Part shown: one piece after another, positions 1 to 8,333 of the stretch
How the letters are laid out: each line of letters begins with the position of its first letter
How positions within the stretch are numbered: position 1 is the stretch's first letter
DNA from: Ancalomicrobiaceae bacterium S20
Lineage (GTDB): Bacteria > Pseudomonadota > Alphaproteobacteria > Rhizobiales > Ancalomicrobiaceae
Assembly: GCA_040269895.1 (NCBI GenBank)
Contig: CP158568.1
Location: forward strand, 3,810,001 to 3,874,000
DNA length: 64,000 bases
Direction: 5' to 3'
Program-made: the position numbers and the translations under genes
Notes under the pieces: model-generated
Database searches by the model: none
What the model saw: the letters and a program-made list of their open reading frames with translations, nothing else
Told to the model about the DNA's origin: nothing

Positions 1-1
1 C

Positions 2-400
2 GGCTATTATCCGGTCTTCGTCGCCGCGCTCGTCGCGCTGCCGATCCGGGCGCTGATCGCGGCGACCTGGATCTCGCCGTGGGCAGTCATTCCGGTGCAG
101 GTGCTCGATGGCGTCGGCGCCGGCCTGCTCGGGGTCGCGGTGCCGGGGCTGGTCGCGCGCATGCTGCGCGGCACCGGCCACGTCAATGCCGGCCTCGGCA
201 TGGTGATGACCGTTCAGGGCATCGGCGCCTCGCTGAGCCCGAGCTTCGCCGGCGTGATCGCCGCGCGGTTCGGATTCTCGGCGGCCTACATGGCGCTCGG
301 GGTCGCGGCCGGGATCGCGCTCTGCGTCTGGCTGGTGGCGCGCGGCCATATGCGCATGGCCTGCGACGTCACGAAGGAAGCGACGGCCGGGAGGGATTGA
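2..400 (+). CDS. MFS transporter, C-terminal part (cut by window edge)
   Basis: The reading frame is open from the window edge to a TGA at 398-400, giving about 132 residues of C-terminus. Hydrophobic stretches alternate with short loops, and there is a segment GVGAGLLGVAVPGLVARM followed by a glycine-rich helix (MVMTVQGIGASLSPSFAG). This pattern is typical of the last helices of major facilitator superfamily permeases. The N-terminal half and the true start lie outside the window, so no substrate can be suggested. The next gene is on the opposite strand and ends only 9 bp away, so the two are convergent with almost no room for a terminator. The family call is likely; the function is unknown. 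Confidence 0.7.
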   Translation, partial: GYYPVFVAALVALPIRALIAATWISPWAVIPVQVLDGVGAGLLGVAVPGLVARMLRGTGHVNAGLGMVMTVQGIGASLSPSFAGVIAARFGFSAAYMALGVAAGIALCVWLVARGHMRMACDVTKEATAGRD

Positions 401-409
401 AGGAACACA

Positions 410-871
410 TCACGCATACCGCAACGGGATCGCGGTCGTGAACTTCATCTCCTCCATGGCGATGAACGAGGTGATGTCGGTGAAGTCGAGCCGCGTGATC
501 AGTTGCTTGTAGACGGCATCATAGATCTCGACGGAGGGGACGACGAGGCGCAGCAGGTAGTCGATCTCGCCGGTCAGCCGATAGGCCTCGACGATCTCGG
601 GGATGTCGGAGATCGCCTTGCGGAAGGCCTCCAGCCATTCGATCGAATGGCGCGACGTGCGCACGCCGACGAAGACGGTGGTTCCGACGTTGGCGCGGCG
701 GCGGTCGATCAGGGCCACGCGGCGCGCGATCAACCCGTGATCCTCGAGCGCCTTGATGCGGCGCCAGCACGCAGAGACCGAGAGGCCGACGGTGTCGGCC
801 AGATCGGCGACGGCGACGGTCGCGTCGCCCTGCAGCTCTTCGAGGATTCTCTTGTCGCGAATATCGAGCAC
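410..871 (-). CDS. Lrp/AsnC family transcriptional regulator
   Basis: I place the start at the GTG at 871, giving 153 residues, the usual Lrp/AsnC length. The frame stays open upstream to 940, but that extra stretch is AT-rich and unlike the family N-terminus. The protein opens with LDIRDKRILEELQ and an AsnC-type helix-turn-helix (DLADTVGLSVSACWRRIKAL, residues about 22-41). A RAM-type ligand-binding domain follows (VEAYRLTGEIDYLLRLVV and onward). It is transcribed divergently from the racemase-led operon starting at 1041. The shared intergenic region contains an 8-bp inverted repeat that could be its operator. By family habit it would sense an amino acid or analogue and control the neighbouring operon; that role is inferred from position. 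Confidence 0.85.
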   Translation of the reverse strand: MLDIRDKRILEELQGDATVAVADLADTVGLSVSACWRRIKALEDHGLIARRVALIDRRRANVGTTVFVGVRTSRHSIEWLEAFRKAISDIPEIVEAYRLTGEIDYLLRLVVPSVEIYDAVYKQLITRLDFTDITSFIAMEEMKFTTAIPLRYA

Positions 872-930
872 GACGCACTCCGTTTGCGAGTAGAGAATAA
901 ATGACGCAAAATGATCTCGTAAATAATCAA

Positions 931-985
931 GAATGCGCAATCGGCTTGCGTATTTGCCCGCATATTGTGCAAACGACGCGCATTC
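931..985. promoter_or_regulatory. Candidate operator in divergent lrp/racemase intergenic region
   Basis: GAATGCGC at 931-938 and its exact reverse complement GCGCATTC at 978-985 lie between the regulator and the divergent operon, in an AT-richer stretch. Dyads like this in a divergent promoter are common targets of Lrp/AsnC regulators. Binding by the neighbouring regulator is inferred. Confidence 0.35.
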
Positions 986-1040
986 TCAGCATCGCTCCTG
1001 CGCTACGGTTTCGACGTCGAAGCCAAGACGGAGCAGCAAC

Positions 1041-1763
1041 GTGTCTCGCATCATCGGTCTCATCGGCGGCATGAGCTGGGAAAGCACCGCAACCTATTAT
1101 CGTGAAATCAATGAGATGGTCCGCGAGCGCCACGGCGGCCTCGTCTCGGCCGACATCCTCCTGCGTTCGGTCAACTTCGACGAGATCGTCGCGCTGCAGA
1201 AGGCCGGCGACTGGGACGGCGCCGAGGCGCGCCTCGCGGAGGCCGGTCGCGGCCTGGCGGGTGCGGGCGCCGGCTGCCTGCTCATCTGCACCAACACCAT
1301 GCATCTGGTCGCCGAGGGGGTGGAACGGTCGGCCGGGGTGCCGTTGATCCACATCGTCGACGTGGTCGGGCGCGATCTGACGGCGCGCGGCGTGAAGACG
1401 CCGTTGCTGCTCGCGACGCGCTACACCATGGAACAGAATTTCTGGAAAGACCGGCTGCGGCGGAAGTTCGATCTCGACGTCATGGTCCCGGACGAGCAGG
1501 ATCGCACCATCGTCCACGACGTCATCTTCGACGAACTCTGTCGCGGCGTGATCAAGGAAGCCTCCCGCGAAAGTTACATCAGAATAATCAACGCAGGCAA
1601 AGCGCGTGGCGCCGACAGCGTGATCTTCGGATGTACCGAAATAGGGCTTCTCATCAATTCCGCCGATACGGATCTCGCGGTATTCGATTCGACCAAACTC
1701 CATGCCCGGGCCGCTGCGGACTTCTTCGACGGTCGCCTCGACATGGCTCCCCTCGCCGCCTGA
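1041..1763 (+). CDS. Aspartate/glutamate racemase family protein
   Basis: The start is the GTG at 1041, preceded by GACGGAGCAG, and gives 240 residues. The N-terminus IIGLIGGMSWESTATYY is the signature of the aspartate/glutamate/hydantoin racemase superfamily. The two catalytic cysteines are visible in CTNTMH (about residue 82) and GCTEIGLL (about residue 197). These enzymes invert an alpha-carbon by a two-base cysteine mechanism without cofactor. It is the first gene of an operon that also has an FAD oxidoreductase, two ATC-hydrolase-like proteins, a Liv-type ABC importer and an M20 amidohydrolase. The substrate may therefore be an amino-acid-like heterocycle such as 2-aminothiazoline-4-carboxylate rather than free aspartate. 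The family is secure; the substrate is inferred from context. Confidence 0.85.
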   Translation: MSRIIGLIGGMSWESTATYYREINEMVRERHGGLVSADILLRSVNFDEIVALQKAGDWDGAEARLAEAGRGLAGAGAGCLLICTNTMHLVAEGVERSAGVPLIHIVDVVGRDLTARGVKTPLLLATRYTMEQNFWKDRLRRKFDLDVMVPDEQDRTIVHDVIFDELCRGVIKEASRESYIRIINAGKARGADSVIFGCTEIGLLINSADTDLAVFDSTKLHARAAADFFDGRLDMAPLAA

Positions 1764-1788
1764 CGGCGCCTCGCTCGGAAAGTCGGTC

Positions 1789-3093
1789 ATGCCCGCGCAC
1801 ACCTCGCCGTTCCCACCCTCCCTCTGGGCCGCCATGACCCCGGATCGCCCGCCGGCGCCTCAGTTGGCGGGCGAGACTACGGCCGACATCGCGATCGTCG
1901 GGGGCGGCATCACCGGGCTCTCCACCGCTCTCGAACTCGCCTCGCGCGGACGCTCCGTCGTCCTCGCCGAGGCGGCTTCGGTCGGGTGGGGCGCCTCCGG
2001 ACGCAACAACGGTCAGGTCATCCCGACGATGACCGGAGCCGAACCGGACGTCATGGCGCAACGCTTCGGCGAGACCGGCGAGCGCTTCGCCCGTCTCGTC
2101 TGCGACAGCGCGTCCTATGTCTTCGATCTGATCCGTCGCCACGGCATCGATTGCGAGGCGGTCCAGAACGGCTGGTTCCAGCCGGCCCATTCGCCGGGTC
2201 GCGTGAAGCTGTCGGCCGCCCGCGTCGAGGCCTGGGGCCGGCGCGGCGCGCCGGTCCGCCTGCTCGACGCGGCCGAGACGGCGGTGCTCACCGGCTCGAA
2301 GGACTGGTACGGCGGCATGCTCAACGCCTCCGGCGGTCATCTCAATCCGCTCGCTTATGTGCGGGGTCTGGCGAAGGCGGCGGAAGCGGCCGGAGCGCGG
2401 ATCTTCGAGGGCACGGCGGTCACCGGCATCGAGAAATCCGGCGAGGGCTGGCGGCTGACCACGGCCGGCGGCACCATCGTCGCCGATCGGGTGATGCTCG
2501 CCTCCAACGGCTACACCGACTGGTTCGCCCCGTCGCTCGCCCCGAAGATCGCCCGTTCGCTGATCCCCGTCCTCTCCTGGCAGATGGCGACGGCACCGCA
2601 ACCCGATCACGTCCGCGCCTCCGTCCTGCCCGGGCTTCAGGCGCTCTCCGACACCCACGGCGATCTGCGCTTCTTCCGCTGGGATGCGCGCGGCCGGCTC
2701 GTCTCGGGCGGCGCGATGATCGTTCCCTTCGACGGGGCGCGGCGGCTGAAGGCGCTGATCGGCGAGCGTCTCGCCGGGATCTTCCCGCAGATGGGCGTGC
2801 CCGGCTTCGATTACGTCTGGAACGGCCGCATCGGCATGACGCACGACCGGATGCCGCGATTCCATCGGCTGGCCGAGGGGCTGTGGACCTGGGAGGCGTG
2901 CAACGGCCGTGGCGTCGCGCTCGCCTCCGCCCTCGGTCCGGTCTTCGCCGACGCGCTCGACGGCAAGCCGGAGAAAGAGCTTCCCGTGCCACTGACCGAG
3001 GTGCGCCCCTATCAGTTCCACGCCGTGGCGAAGCTCGTCGCCCCGGCGATGCTCGCCTGGTACCGCTTCAAGGACGGTCGCGAGCCCGCGTGA
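1789..3093 (+). CDS. FAD-dependent oxidoreductase (D-amino-acid oxidase/PuuB-like family)
   Basis: The ATG at 1789 gives 434 residues; the frame is open further upstream but overlaps the racemase gene there. A dinucleotide-binding motif IAIVGGGITGLSTALELASRG lies at about residues 31-51. WGASGRNNGQV follows, the flavin-contacting motif of DAO-family amine oxidases such as gamma-glutamylputrescine oxidase. Near the C-terminus, GRIGMTHDRMPRF and ACNGRGVALA match the end of this family. Such enzymes oxidise secondary or primary amines of amino acids with FAD and oxygen. It lies 25 bp after the racemase and about 56 bp before the next gene, so co-transcription is likely. The exact substrate cannot be read from sequence. 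Confidence 0.85.
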   Translation: MPAHTSPFPPSLWAAMTPDRPPAPQLAGETTADIAIVGGGITGLSTALELASRGRSVVLAEAASVGWGASGRNNGQVIPTMTGAEPDVMAQRFGETGERFARLVCDSASYVFDLIRRHGIDCEAVQNGWFQPAHSPGRVKLSAARVEAWGRRGAPVRLLDAAETAVLTGSKDWYGGMLNASGGHLNPLAYVRGLAKAAEAAGARIFEGTAVTGIEKSGEGWRLTTAGGTIVADRVMLASNGYTDWFAPSLAPKIARSLIPVLSWQMATAPQPDHVRASVLPGLQALSDTHGDLRFFRWDARGRLVSGGAMIVPFDGARRLKALIGERLAGIFPQMGVPGFDYVWNGRIGMTHDRMPRFHRLAEGLWTWEACNGRGVALASALGPVFADALDGKPEKELPVPLTEVRPYQFHAVAKLVAPAMLAWYRFKDGREPA

Positions 3094-3149
3094 CGACGAG
3101 ACCCGAGACCACCCCATCCCCGGAACGCAAGAGCAACAGGAAGAACCAG

Positions 3150-3656
3150 ATGTCCGATACGTCCCCCTCCGGCCGAATGGTCCCGATCGAGTGGCTCCAG
3201 GGCGCCTTCGCCATGCGCGCCGCGGCCTATGCCAACATGTTCGATGTGCTGCGCGATGCCTTCGGCACCGACAAGGCGGTCGAGCTGGTCGGCGAGGCGA
3301 CCCGCCGCATGGGCGTGACCATGGGCGCCAAGTTCGCCGACCTCGGACCGGCGAACCTCGTCGGGCTGAAGGACCGCTTCATCGGCGGCATCCCGGCCGT
3401 CGACGAGATCTTCGCCCCGGAGATCCGGCAGTGCGACGACGAGCGCCTCGAGATCAAGTTCCATCGCTGCCCGCTCAAGGAGGCCTGGCAGGCGATGGGT
3501 CGTTCGGAGGAGGATCTCGAACTCCTCTGCAAGGCCGGCGGCGCCATCGACGGCGGACTCTTCAAGGCGGCCGGCTTCGTCTTCAAGGGCGAGACCTGGA
3601 AGCCGGGCGAAGAGGGCTGCTGCCGCCTGGTGGTCGAGCCCGGCACCGCCGCCTGA
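3150..3656 (+). CDS. L-2-amino-thiazoline-4-carboxylic acid hydrolase-like protein, copy 1
   Basis: This gene encodes 168 residues from the ATG at 3150, with AGGAAG upstream as ribosome-binding site. The pattern of a conserved Cys in FHRCPLKEAWQAMG (about residue 108), a second in LLCKAGGAIDGGLF and a third near the C-terminus (GCCRLVVEPG) resembles the ATC hydrolase family (PF14196). Its founding members open the thiazoline ring on the way to cysteine in Pseudomonas. It sits between the oxidoreductase and the Liv-type binding protein. A second, diverged family member follows the transporter genes at 8330, so the operon has two paralogues with perhaps different substrates. Family membership is a recognition from the Cys pattern and not a computed match. 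Confidence 0.7.
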   Translation: MSDTSPSGRMVPIEWLQGAFAMRAAAYANMFDVLRDAFGTDKAVELVGEATRRMGVTMGAKFADLGPANLVGLKDRFIGGIPAVDEIFAPEIRQCDDERLEIKFHRCPLKEAWQAMGRSEEDLELLCKAGGAIDGGLFKAAGFVFKGETWKPGEEGCCRLVVEPGTAA

Positions 3657-3719
3657 GGCAAATCAGTTTCGGAATTGGCATTCCATCGGCCCCCTGAGGC
3701 CCTCGAGTGGAGAAAGAGT

Positions 3720-4835
3720 ATGACGTTCACCCGCAGGACCATCGTCGGCTTCGCGCTGATCGCCCCCTTCGCGGCCGCGCCGGCCGTTGCCGCCGACGCG
3801 ATCCGCCTCGGCTACCAGCTGCCGCTGACCGGCAACACGGCCCAGTACGGCCAGGACTTCAAGACCGCGGCCGAGATCGCGCTCGAGCGCTTCAATGCGT
3901 CCGGCCGCCTGCCGGTCAAGGTCGAGATCGTGTTCGAGGACAGCCGCTCGGATGCCAAGGAAGGCGTGGCGATCGCCCGCAAGTTCGTCGACGACGAGAA
4001 GATCGTCGGTGTGCTCGGCGACTTCACCTCCGGCGTGTCGATGGCGGCGGCGCAGGTCTACAAGGAGGCCGGCATGCCGCAGCTCTCCCAGACCGCCTCG
4101 CATCCGGACTACACCAAGATCTCGGAATGGCAGTTCCGCAACATCACCACGCAGGCCGGTGAAGGGCCGTTCAACGCCGACTGGATGCTCTCCAAAGGCA
4201 TCAAGAAGGTTGCGGTGGTCGCCGAGCAGACCGACTGGGGCCAGTCCGTCACCAAGTACTTCAACGAGCGTCTGACCGCGCAGGGCGGCACCGTGGTGCT
4301 GACCGAGTATTTCAACCGCGGTCTGCCCGACTTCCGCTCGCTGCTCACCAAGATCCAGCGCGAGAAGCCCGACGCCATCTACACCGGCTTCTTCTACGAG
4401 GACGGCGCCAACTTCCTGAAGCAGGCGAAGCAGGTCGGCCTCAACGTGCCGATCTGGTCGACGTCCGCCGCCCACAATCAGAAGATCATCGAGCTCGCCG
4501 GCGCGGACGCCGACGGTCTGTCGCTGACCACCAACTTCCTGCCCAACAGCCCGAAGCCGGAAGTGAAGAGCTTCGTCGAGGCCTGGGTGAAGGCGCGCGG
4601 CGCCGAACCGGGCCAGTTCCCGGCGCAGGCCTTCGACGCCGTCAACATCATGCTCGAGGCGGTGGTGAAGACGTATCCGAAGACCACCCGTGCCTCGGTG
4701 CGCGACGCGCTCGCCGCCACCAAGGACTTCCCCGGCGTGACCGGCACGACGACCTTCGGCCCGGATCGCGAGCCGATGAAGTCGCTCGCCAAGGTCCGCG
4801 TCATCGGCGGCGCCTTCACGCCCGTCAACGACTGA
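3720..4835 (+). CDS. Branched-chain amino acid-type ABC transporter substrate-binding protein
   Basis: The ATG at 3720, preceded by GGAGAAAG, gives 371 residues. The N-terminus has a Sec signal peptide: TFTRRT, a hydrophobic core IVGFALIAPFAAAPAV, and a likely cleavage after AVAA, so the product is periplasmic. The mature part begins IRLGYQLPLTGNTAQYGQD, the first lobe of Leu/Ile/Val-binding proteins (Peripla_BP_6 family). The segments VGVLGDFTSGVSMAAAQVYKEAGMPQLSQ and KVAVVAEQTDWGQS fit the same fold. It is followed by two permeases and two ATPases, forming a complete five-component Liv-type importer. Because the operon also encodes a racemase, hydrolases and an amidohydrolase, the ligand may be a modified amino acid rather than leucine. 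Confidence 0.9.
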   Translation: MTFTRRTIVGFALIAPFAAAPAVAADAIRLGYQLPLTGNTAQYGQDFKTAAEIALERFNASGRLPVKVEIVFEDSRSDAKEGVAIARKFVDDEKIVGVLGDFTSGVSMAAAQVYKEAGMPQLSQTASHPDYTKISEWQFRNITTQAGEGPFNADWMLSKGIKKVAVVAEQTDWGQSVTKYFNERLTAQGGTVVLTEYFNRGLPDFRSLLTKIQREKPDAIYTGFFYEDGANFLKQAKQVGLNVPIWSTSAAHNQKIIELAGADADGLSLTTNFLPNSPKPEVKSFVEAWVKARGAEPGQFPAQAFDAVNIMLEAVVKTYPKTTRASVRDALAATKDFPGVTGTTTFGPDREPMKSLAKVRVIGGAFTPVND

Positions 4836-4843
4836 CGCCCTCC

Positions 4844-4863
4844 GGGAGCGGTTCGCCGCTCCC
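4844..4863 (+). terminator. Intercistronic UUCG hairpin after the binding-protein gene
   Basis: GGGAGCGG, loop TTCG, CCGCTCCC forms a perfect 8-bp stem with a stable UUCG tetraloop 9 bp after the stop codon. No T-tract follows, so it is more likely an mRNA-stabilising or attenuating hairpin. Such a structure would let binding protein be made in excess over the permeases downstream. Confidence 0.5.
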
Positions 4864-4920
4864 GCTCAGCCGCCCGGGCCACCGGCGCCCAATTGTTTCG
4901 ACGCGACGCGAGGGCTCAGC

Positions 4921-5835
4921 GTGATCGATCCCTATTATCTGCAGCAATTGGCCATCGGCCTGTCACAGGGGGTGATCTACGCCCTGATGGCGATCGGCTT
5001 CACGCTGATCTTCGGCGTACTCAACGTCGTCAACTTCGCCCATGGCGAGGTCTACACGATCGGCGCCTTCGTCGGCCTGATCGTCGTCACCGCCTTCGCG
5101 CCGCCGCTCGTCGTCGTCGTGCTGATCGTCCTGGCGGTCGGTGCGGCGCTCGGCTGCGGGCTCGAGCGGATCGCCTTCAAGCCGTTCCGCCGCTTCTCCG
5201 ACGAGGCGTCGCTGAAGTCGCGCGCGATGCGGGAATCGACGCTGATGTCGTCGCTCGCGGTCTCGATCGTCGCCCGCGAGGGGCTCGAGATCGCCTTCGG
5301 CTCGCAGATGCAGACGCTGCCCTTCGCGGCGCTGATCAACAAGCCGATCGCGCTCGGTCCGGTCACCATCGTCACCGGCGACCTGATCATCCTGGCCGTC
5401 GCCGCGGTGATGCTCGGATCCCTGCAGTATCTGCTGACGCGGACCCGCGTGGGGCTCTCGATCCGCGCGGTCTCGGCCAATCCGCTCGGCGCGAAGTACG
5501 TCGGCATCGACACCGACCGCACCATCCTCTTCACCTTCGCCATCGGCTCGGCGATGGGCGCGGCGGCCGGCATCCTGGTCGGGCTCTACTACGGGGCGAT
5601 CTTCCCGGCGATGGGCTTCGTGCCCGGCATCAAGGCCTTCGTCGCCATGGTCATGGGCGGCCTCTCGTCGATCCCCGGCGCGGTGATCTGTGCGCTGCTG
5701 CTCGGGCTCTCCGAAGGCATCGCCACCACCTTCGTCTCGTCGAACTGGGCCGACATGGTCGCCTACGGCTTCCTGGTCGTCACCCTGATCTTCTTCCCAC
5801 AGGGGCTCTTCGGCGCCGGGAGGGAACGTGTCTGA
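4921..5835 (+). CDS. livH: Branched-chain amino acid-type ABC transporter permease (LivH family)
   Basis: The GTG at 4921, with GAGGG eight bases upstream, gives 304 residues. The sequence is strongly hydrophobic, with about eight membrane segments. It carries the LivH landmarks GVIYALMAIGFTLIFGVLNVVNFAHGE near the N-terminus and GLSIRAVSANPLGAKYVGID in the cytoplasmic EAA-like loop that contacts the ATPases. It would form the inner-membrane channel together with the second permease encoded next. Its stop codon overlaps the start of that gene by 8 bp, a sign of translational coupling. The assignment to the LivH family is firm, although transport of leucine itself is not implied. Confidence 0.9.
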   Translation: MIDPYYLQQLAIGLSQGVIYALMAIGFTLIFGVLNVVNFAHGEVYTIGAFVGLIVVTAFAPPLVVVVLIVLAVGAALGCGLERIAFKPFRRFSDEASLKSRAMRESTLMSSLAVSIVAREGLEIAFGSQMQTLPFAALINKPIALGPVTIVTGDLIILAVAAVMLGSLQYLLTRTRVGLSIRAVSANPLGAKYVGIDTDRTILFTFAIGSAMGAAAGILVGLYYGAIFPAMGFVPGIKAFVAMVMGGLSSIPGAVICALLLGLSEGIATTFVSSNWADMVAYGFLVVTLIFFPQGLFGAGRERV

Positions 5836-6847
5836 GATCTCTAAAAAGATGTCGCGCCCGGCGCTCGTGCCGATCGCGCTCGTGCTCCTCGTCTTCGCCG
5901 TCGCGCCCGCGAGCCTCGCCTGGTTCGGCAAGGGCTACTTCTTCCAGGTCGCCAATCTGGTGCTGATCTTCGCGCTGCTCGCCGCGTCGCTGCATCTGGT
6001 GACCGGCGTCGCGGGGCTCCTCCACCTCGGCCATGCCGCCTTCTACGGCATCGGCGCCTATGTCGCGGCGCTGATGGGGTCGGAGCTGAAGCTCGGCTTC
6101 CTGTGGGGTCTGCCGGCGGCCGGCCTGGCGGCGGGGCTCCTCGCCTTCGTGGTGGCGTTGCCGACCATGCGGCTCGTGTCGATCTACTTCGCGGTGGCGA
6201 CGCTCGCCATCGGGCAGATGATCAACACGGTGCTGCTCAACTGGGTCGCGGTCACCAAGGGGCCGAACGGGGTAATGCTCTTCTCCGGCATCAAGCTCTT
6301 CGGCTGGTCGGTGAAGGGTGGCCTGTCGGTCTACTTCGTGGTGGCGGTGGTGGTCGGCCTGTCGATCTGGGCGCTGCACCGGCTGACCCATTCCTACTGG
6401 GGCAACGCGCTCCGGGCGCTGCGCGAGGACGACCAGTGCGCCGATGCCATGGGCATCGACACGGTGCGGCTGAAGATCGAGGTGTTCACGCTGTCGGCCG
6501 TCTTCGCCGGTCTCGCCGGCGCGCTGTGGGCCTATACCACCGGCTACGTCTCGCCCGGCGACTTCAACTTCTCCAATTCGATCCTGATCCTGGCGATGGT
6601 GGTCGTCGGCGGTCTCGGCTCGCTGCCCGGGGCGATCGTCGGCGCCGTGCTGCTGATCCTCCTGCCGGAGGTGCTGCGCTCCTTCGGCGATCTGCGCAAC
6701 GTGATGGTCGGCATCGTGATGTTCGTCTCCATCCTCTTCCTGCCGAAGGGTCTCTTCGGCGAGGTCCCCGCGCTCACCTTCGCCCGTCGGGCACTGGGTC
6801 GGCGGTGGACGGCTGCACCGGGCGAACGGGAGGTCGGCTGGAAATGA
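5828..6847 (+). CDS. livM: Branched-chain amino acid-type ABC transporter permease (LivM family)
   Basis: The GTG at 5828 gives 339 residues. LivM hallmarks are visible: VTGVAGLLHLGHAAFYGIGAYVAAL, the segment PTMRLVSIYFAVATLAIGQMI, and the loop ALREDDQCADAMGIDTVRLKI that docks to the nucleotide-binding subunits. About nine membrane helices are apparent. It overlaps the LivH-type gene by 8 bp and shares an ATGA junction with the ATPase gene that follows. All four transporter subunits are therefore probably translated from one transcript in a fixed ratio. The extreme C-terminus (RRALGRRWTAAPG) is hydrophilic and probably cytoplasmic. Confidence 0.9.
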   Translation: MSEISKKMSRPALVPIALVLLVFAVAPASLAWFGKGYFFQVANLVLIFALLAASLHLVTGVAGLLHLGHAAFYGIGAYVAALMGSELKLGFLWGLPAAGLAAGLLAFVVALPTMRLVSIYFAVATLAIGQMINTVLLNWVAVTKGPNGVMLFSGIKLFGWSVKGGLSVYFVVAVVVGLSIWALHRLTHSYWGNALRALREDDQCADAMGIDTVRLKIEVFTLSAVFAGLAGALWAYTTGYVSPGDFNFSNSILILAMVVVGGLGSLPGAIVGAVLLILLPEVLRSFGDLRNVMVGIVMFVSILFLPKGLFGEVPALTFARRALGRRWTAAPGEREVGWK

Positions 6848-7596
6848 CGCTGGTCGAAATCGAAAACGTCACCCGTCGCTTCGGTGGCCTGCTCGCGGTC
6901 GACGCCGTCACCACGAAGGTCGAGGCGGGCGAACTGGTCGGCCTGATCGGGCCGAACGGGGCGGGCAAGACGACGCTCTTCAACCTGATCTCGGGCTTCA
7001 CCACGCTCACGGCCGGCAGCGTCCGGTTCAAGGGCGAGGCGATCGACGGACTGAAGCCGCATGTGATCGCCGCCCGCGGCATGTCGCGCACGTTCCAGAA
7101 CCTGCGCGTCTTCCCCAACATGTCGGTCTTCGACAACGTCTCGGTCGGCGCGGTCGGCAAGATGGGACTGTCGGCGGGGCGCGCGATCGTCGGCGGCGCC
7201 AGGCGCTCGCAGGCGATCTCGCGGGCCACCTGGCAGGCGCTGGAGCGCGTCGGACTGACCGAGGTCGCCGGCGAACTCGCCGCCAACCTCTCCTACGGCA
7301 AGCGCAAGTATCTCGAGATCGCGCGGGCTCTCGCCATGCGGCCCGACTTCCTGATCCTCGACGAGCCCGCAGCCGGCCTCAACGACAGCGAGACGGCGGA
7401 GCTCGCCCGTTTCATCCGCTCGCTCAACGCCGACGGCCTCGCCGTCATGCTGGTCGAGCACGACATGAACCTCGTCATGAGCATCTGCTCGCGCGTCGTC
7501 GTGCTGGCATCGGGGCGCAAGATCGCCGACGCCGCACCCGATGTGGTGCGCGCCGATCCGGCGGTGCTCGAAGCCTATCTGGGGGTCGAGGAATGA
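6844..7596 (+). CDS. livG: ABC transporter ATP-binding protein (LivG family)
   Basis: Encodes 250 residues from the ATG at 6844. The order of motifs is complete: Walker A GPNGAGKTT (about residues 38-46), a Q-loop region in FQNLRVFPNMSVFDNV, an ABC signature of the diverged LivG type (NLSYGKRKYLEIARAL), Walker B LILDEPAAGLN and the switch histidine in VEHDMN. LivG-type subunits are longer in the region before the signature than LivF-type ones, as here. It hydrolyses ATP at the cytoplasmic face of the permease pair. Start and stop codons overlap both neighbours by 4 bp. Confidence 0.93.
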   Translation: MTLVEIENVTRRFGGLLAVDAVTTKVEAGELVGLIGPNGAGKTTLFNLISGFTTLTAGSVRFKGEAIDGLKPHVIAARGMSRTFQNLRVFPNMSVFDNVSVGAVGKMGLSAGRAIVGGARRSQAISRATWQALERVGLTEVAGELAANLSYGKRKYLEIARALAMRPDFLILDEPAAGLNDSETAELARFIRSLNADGLAVMLVEHDMNLVMSICSRVVVLASGRKIADAAPDVVRADPAVLEAYLGVEE

Positions 7597-8333
7597 GCCT
7601 GCTCGAAATCCGCGGCCTGACCGTCGCCATGGGCATCCAGGAGATCCTGCACGGCGTCGATCTCGACGTGCCGGACAAGGGCATCGTCGCCGTGCTCGGC
7701 TCCAACGGCGTCGGCAAGACCACCCTGATGCGGGCGATCTCCGGCATCTATCGGCCGAAGTCGGGCTCGATCCGGTTCCGGGGCGAGGAGATCTCGAAGC
7801 TCAAGAGCCACGAGATCGTCGCCCTCGGCCTGCTCCAGTCGCCGGAGGGGCGCCAGATCTTCTCGTCGATGAGCGTCCGGGAGAATCTGGTGCTCGGCGG
7901 CGGGCGGCACGGCACGTCGGAGCTCGACCGCGTGCTGGCGCTCTTCCCCAAGCTCGGCGAGCGCATGGCGCAGACGGCGGGCTCGCTCTCGGGCGGCGAG
8001 CAGCAGATGCTGTGCATCGCCCGGTCACTGATGGCGAAGCCCTCGCTCCTGCTCCTCGACGAACCGTCGCTCGGCCTCGCGCCGAAGTTCGTCAAGGGCA
8101 TCTTCGACCTCGTGTCGCAGATCCGCGCCGAGGGCCTGTCGATCCTGATCGTCGAACAGAATGCGAAGGCAGCACTCCGCATCGCCGATCGTGCGGCGGT
8201 GATGGAATCGGGCAGGATCGCGCTCGAAGGGGCCGCCGCCGACCTCGCCGGCGATCCGCGCATCGTCGAGGCCTATCTCGGCGGCCATGTTCACGAACAG
8301 CCGGCGGCGACCGGCACGGGAGAGCGCGCATGA
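7593..8333 (+). CDS. livF: ABC transporter ATP-binding protein (LivF family)
   Basis: Encodes 246 residues from the ATG at 7593, overlapping the LivG-type gene by 4 bp. Walker A is GSNGVGKTT, the segment SPEGRQIFSSMSVRENL is characteristic of LivF, the signature is LSGGEQQMLCIARSLM, and Walker B is LLLLDEPSLGLAP with IVEQN as switch region. It pairs with the LivG-type ATPase to drive import. The last codons overlap the ATG of the second ATC-hydrolase-like gene, so the transporter and that enzyme are translationally coupled. This is the clearest sign that the imported compound is the hydrolase substrate. Confidence 0.93.
   Translation: MSLLEIRGLTVAMGIQEILHGVDLDVPDKGIVAVLGSNGVGKTTLMRAISGIYRPKSGSIRFRGEEISKLKSHEIVALGLLQSPEGRQIFSSMSVRENLVLGGGRHGTSELDRVLALFPKLGERMAQTAGSLSGGEQQMLCIARSLMAKPSLLLLDEPSLGLAPKFVKGIFDLVSQIRAEGLSILIVEQNAKAALRIADRAAVMESGRIALEGAAADLAGDPRIVEAYLGGHVHEQPAATGTGERA

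Noticed and set aside
1654-3117. A 487-codon minus-strand frame over the FAD oxidoreductase
   Set aside because: Composition is typical of a GC-rich shadow frame, and the plus strand has a full flavin-binding protein.
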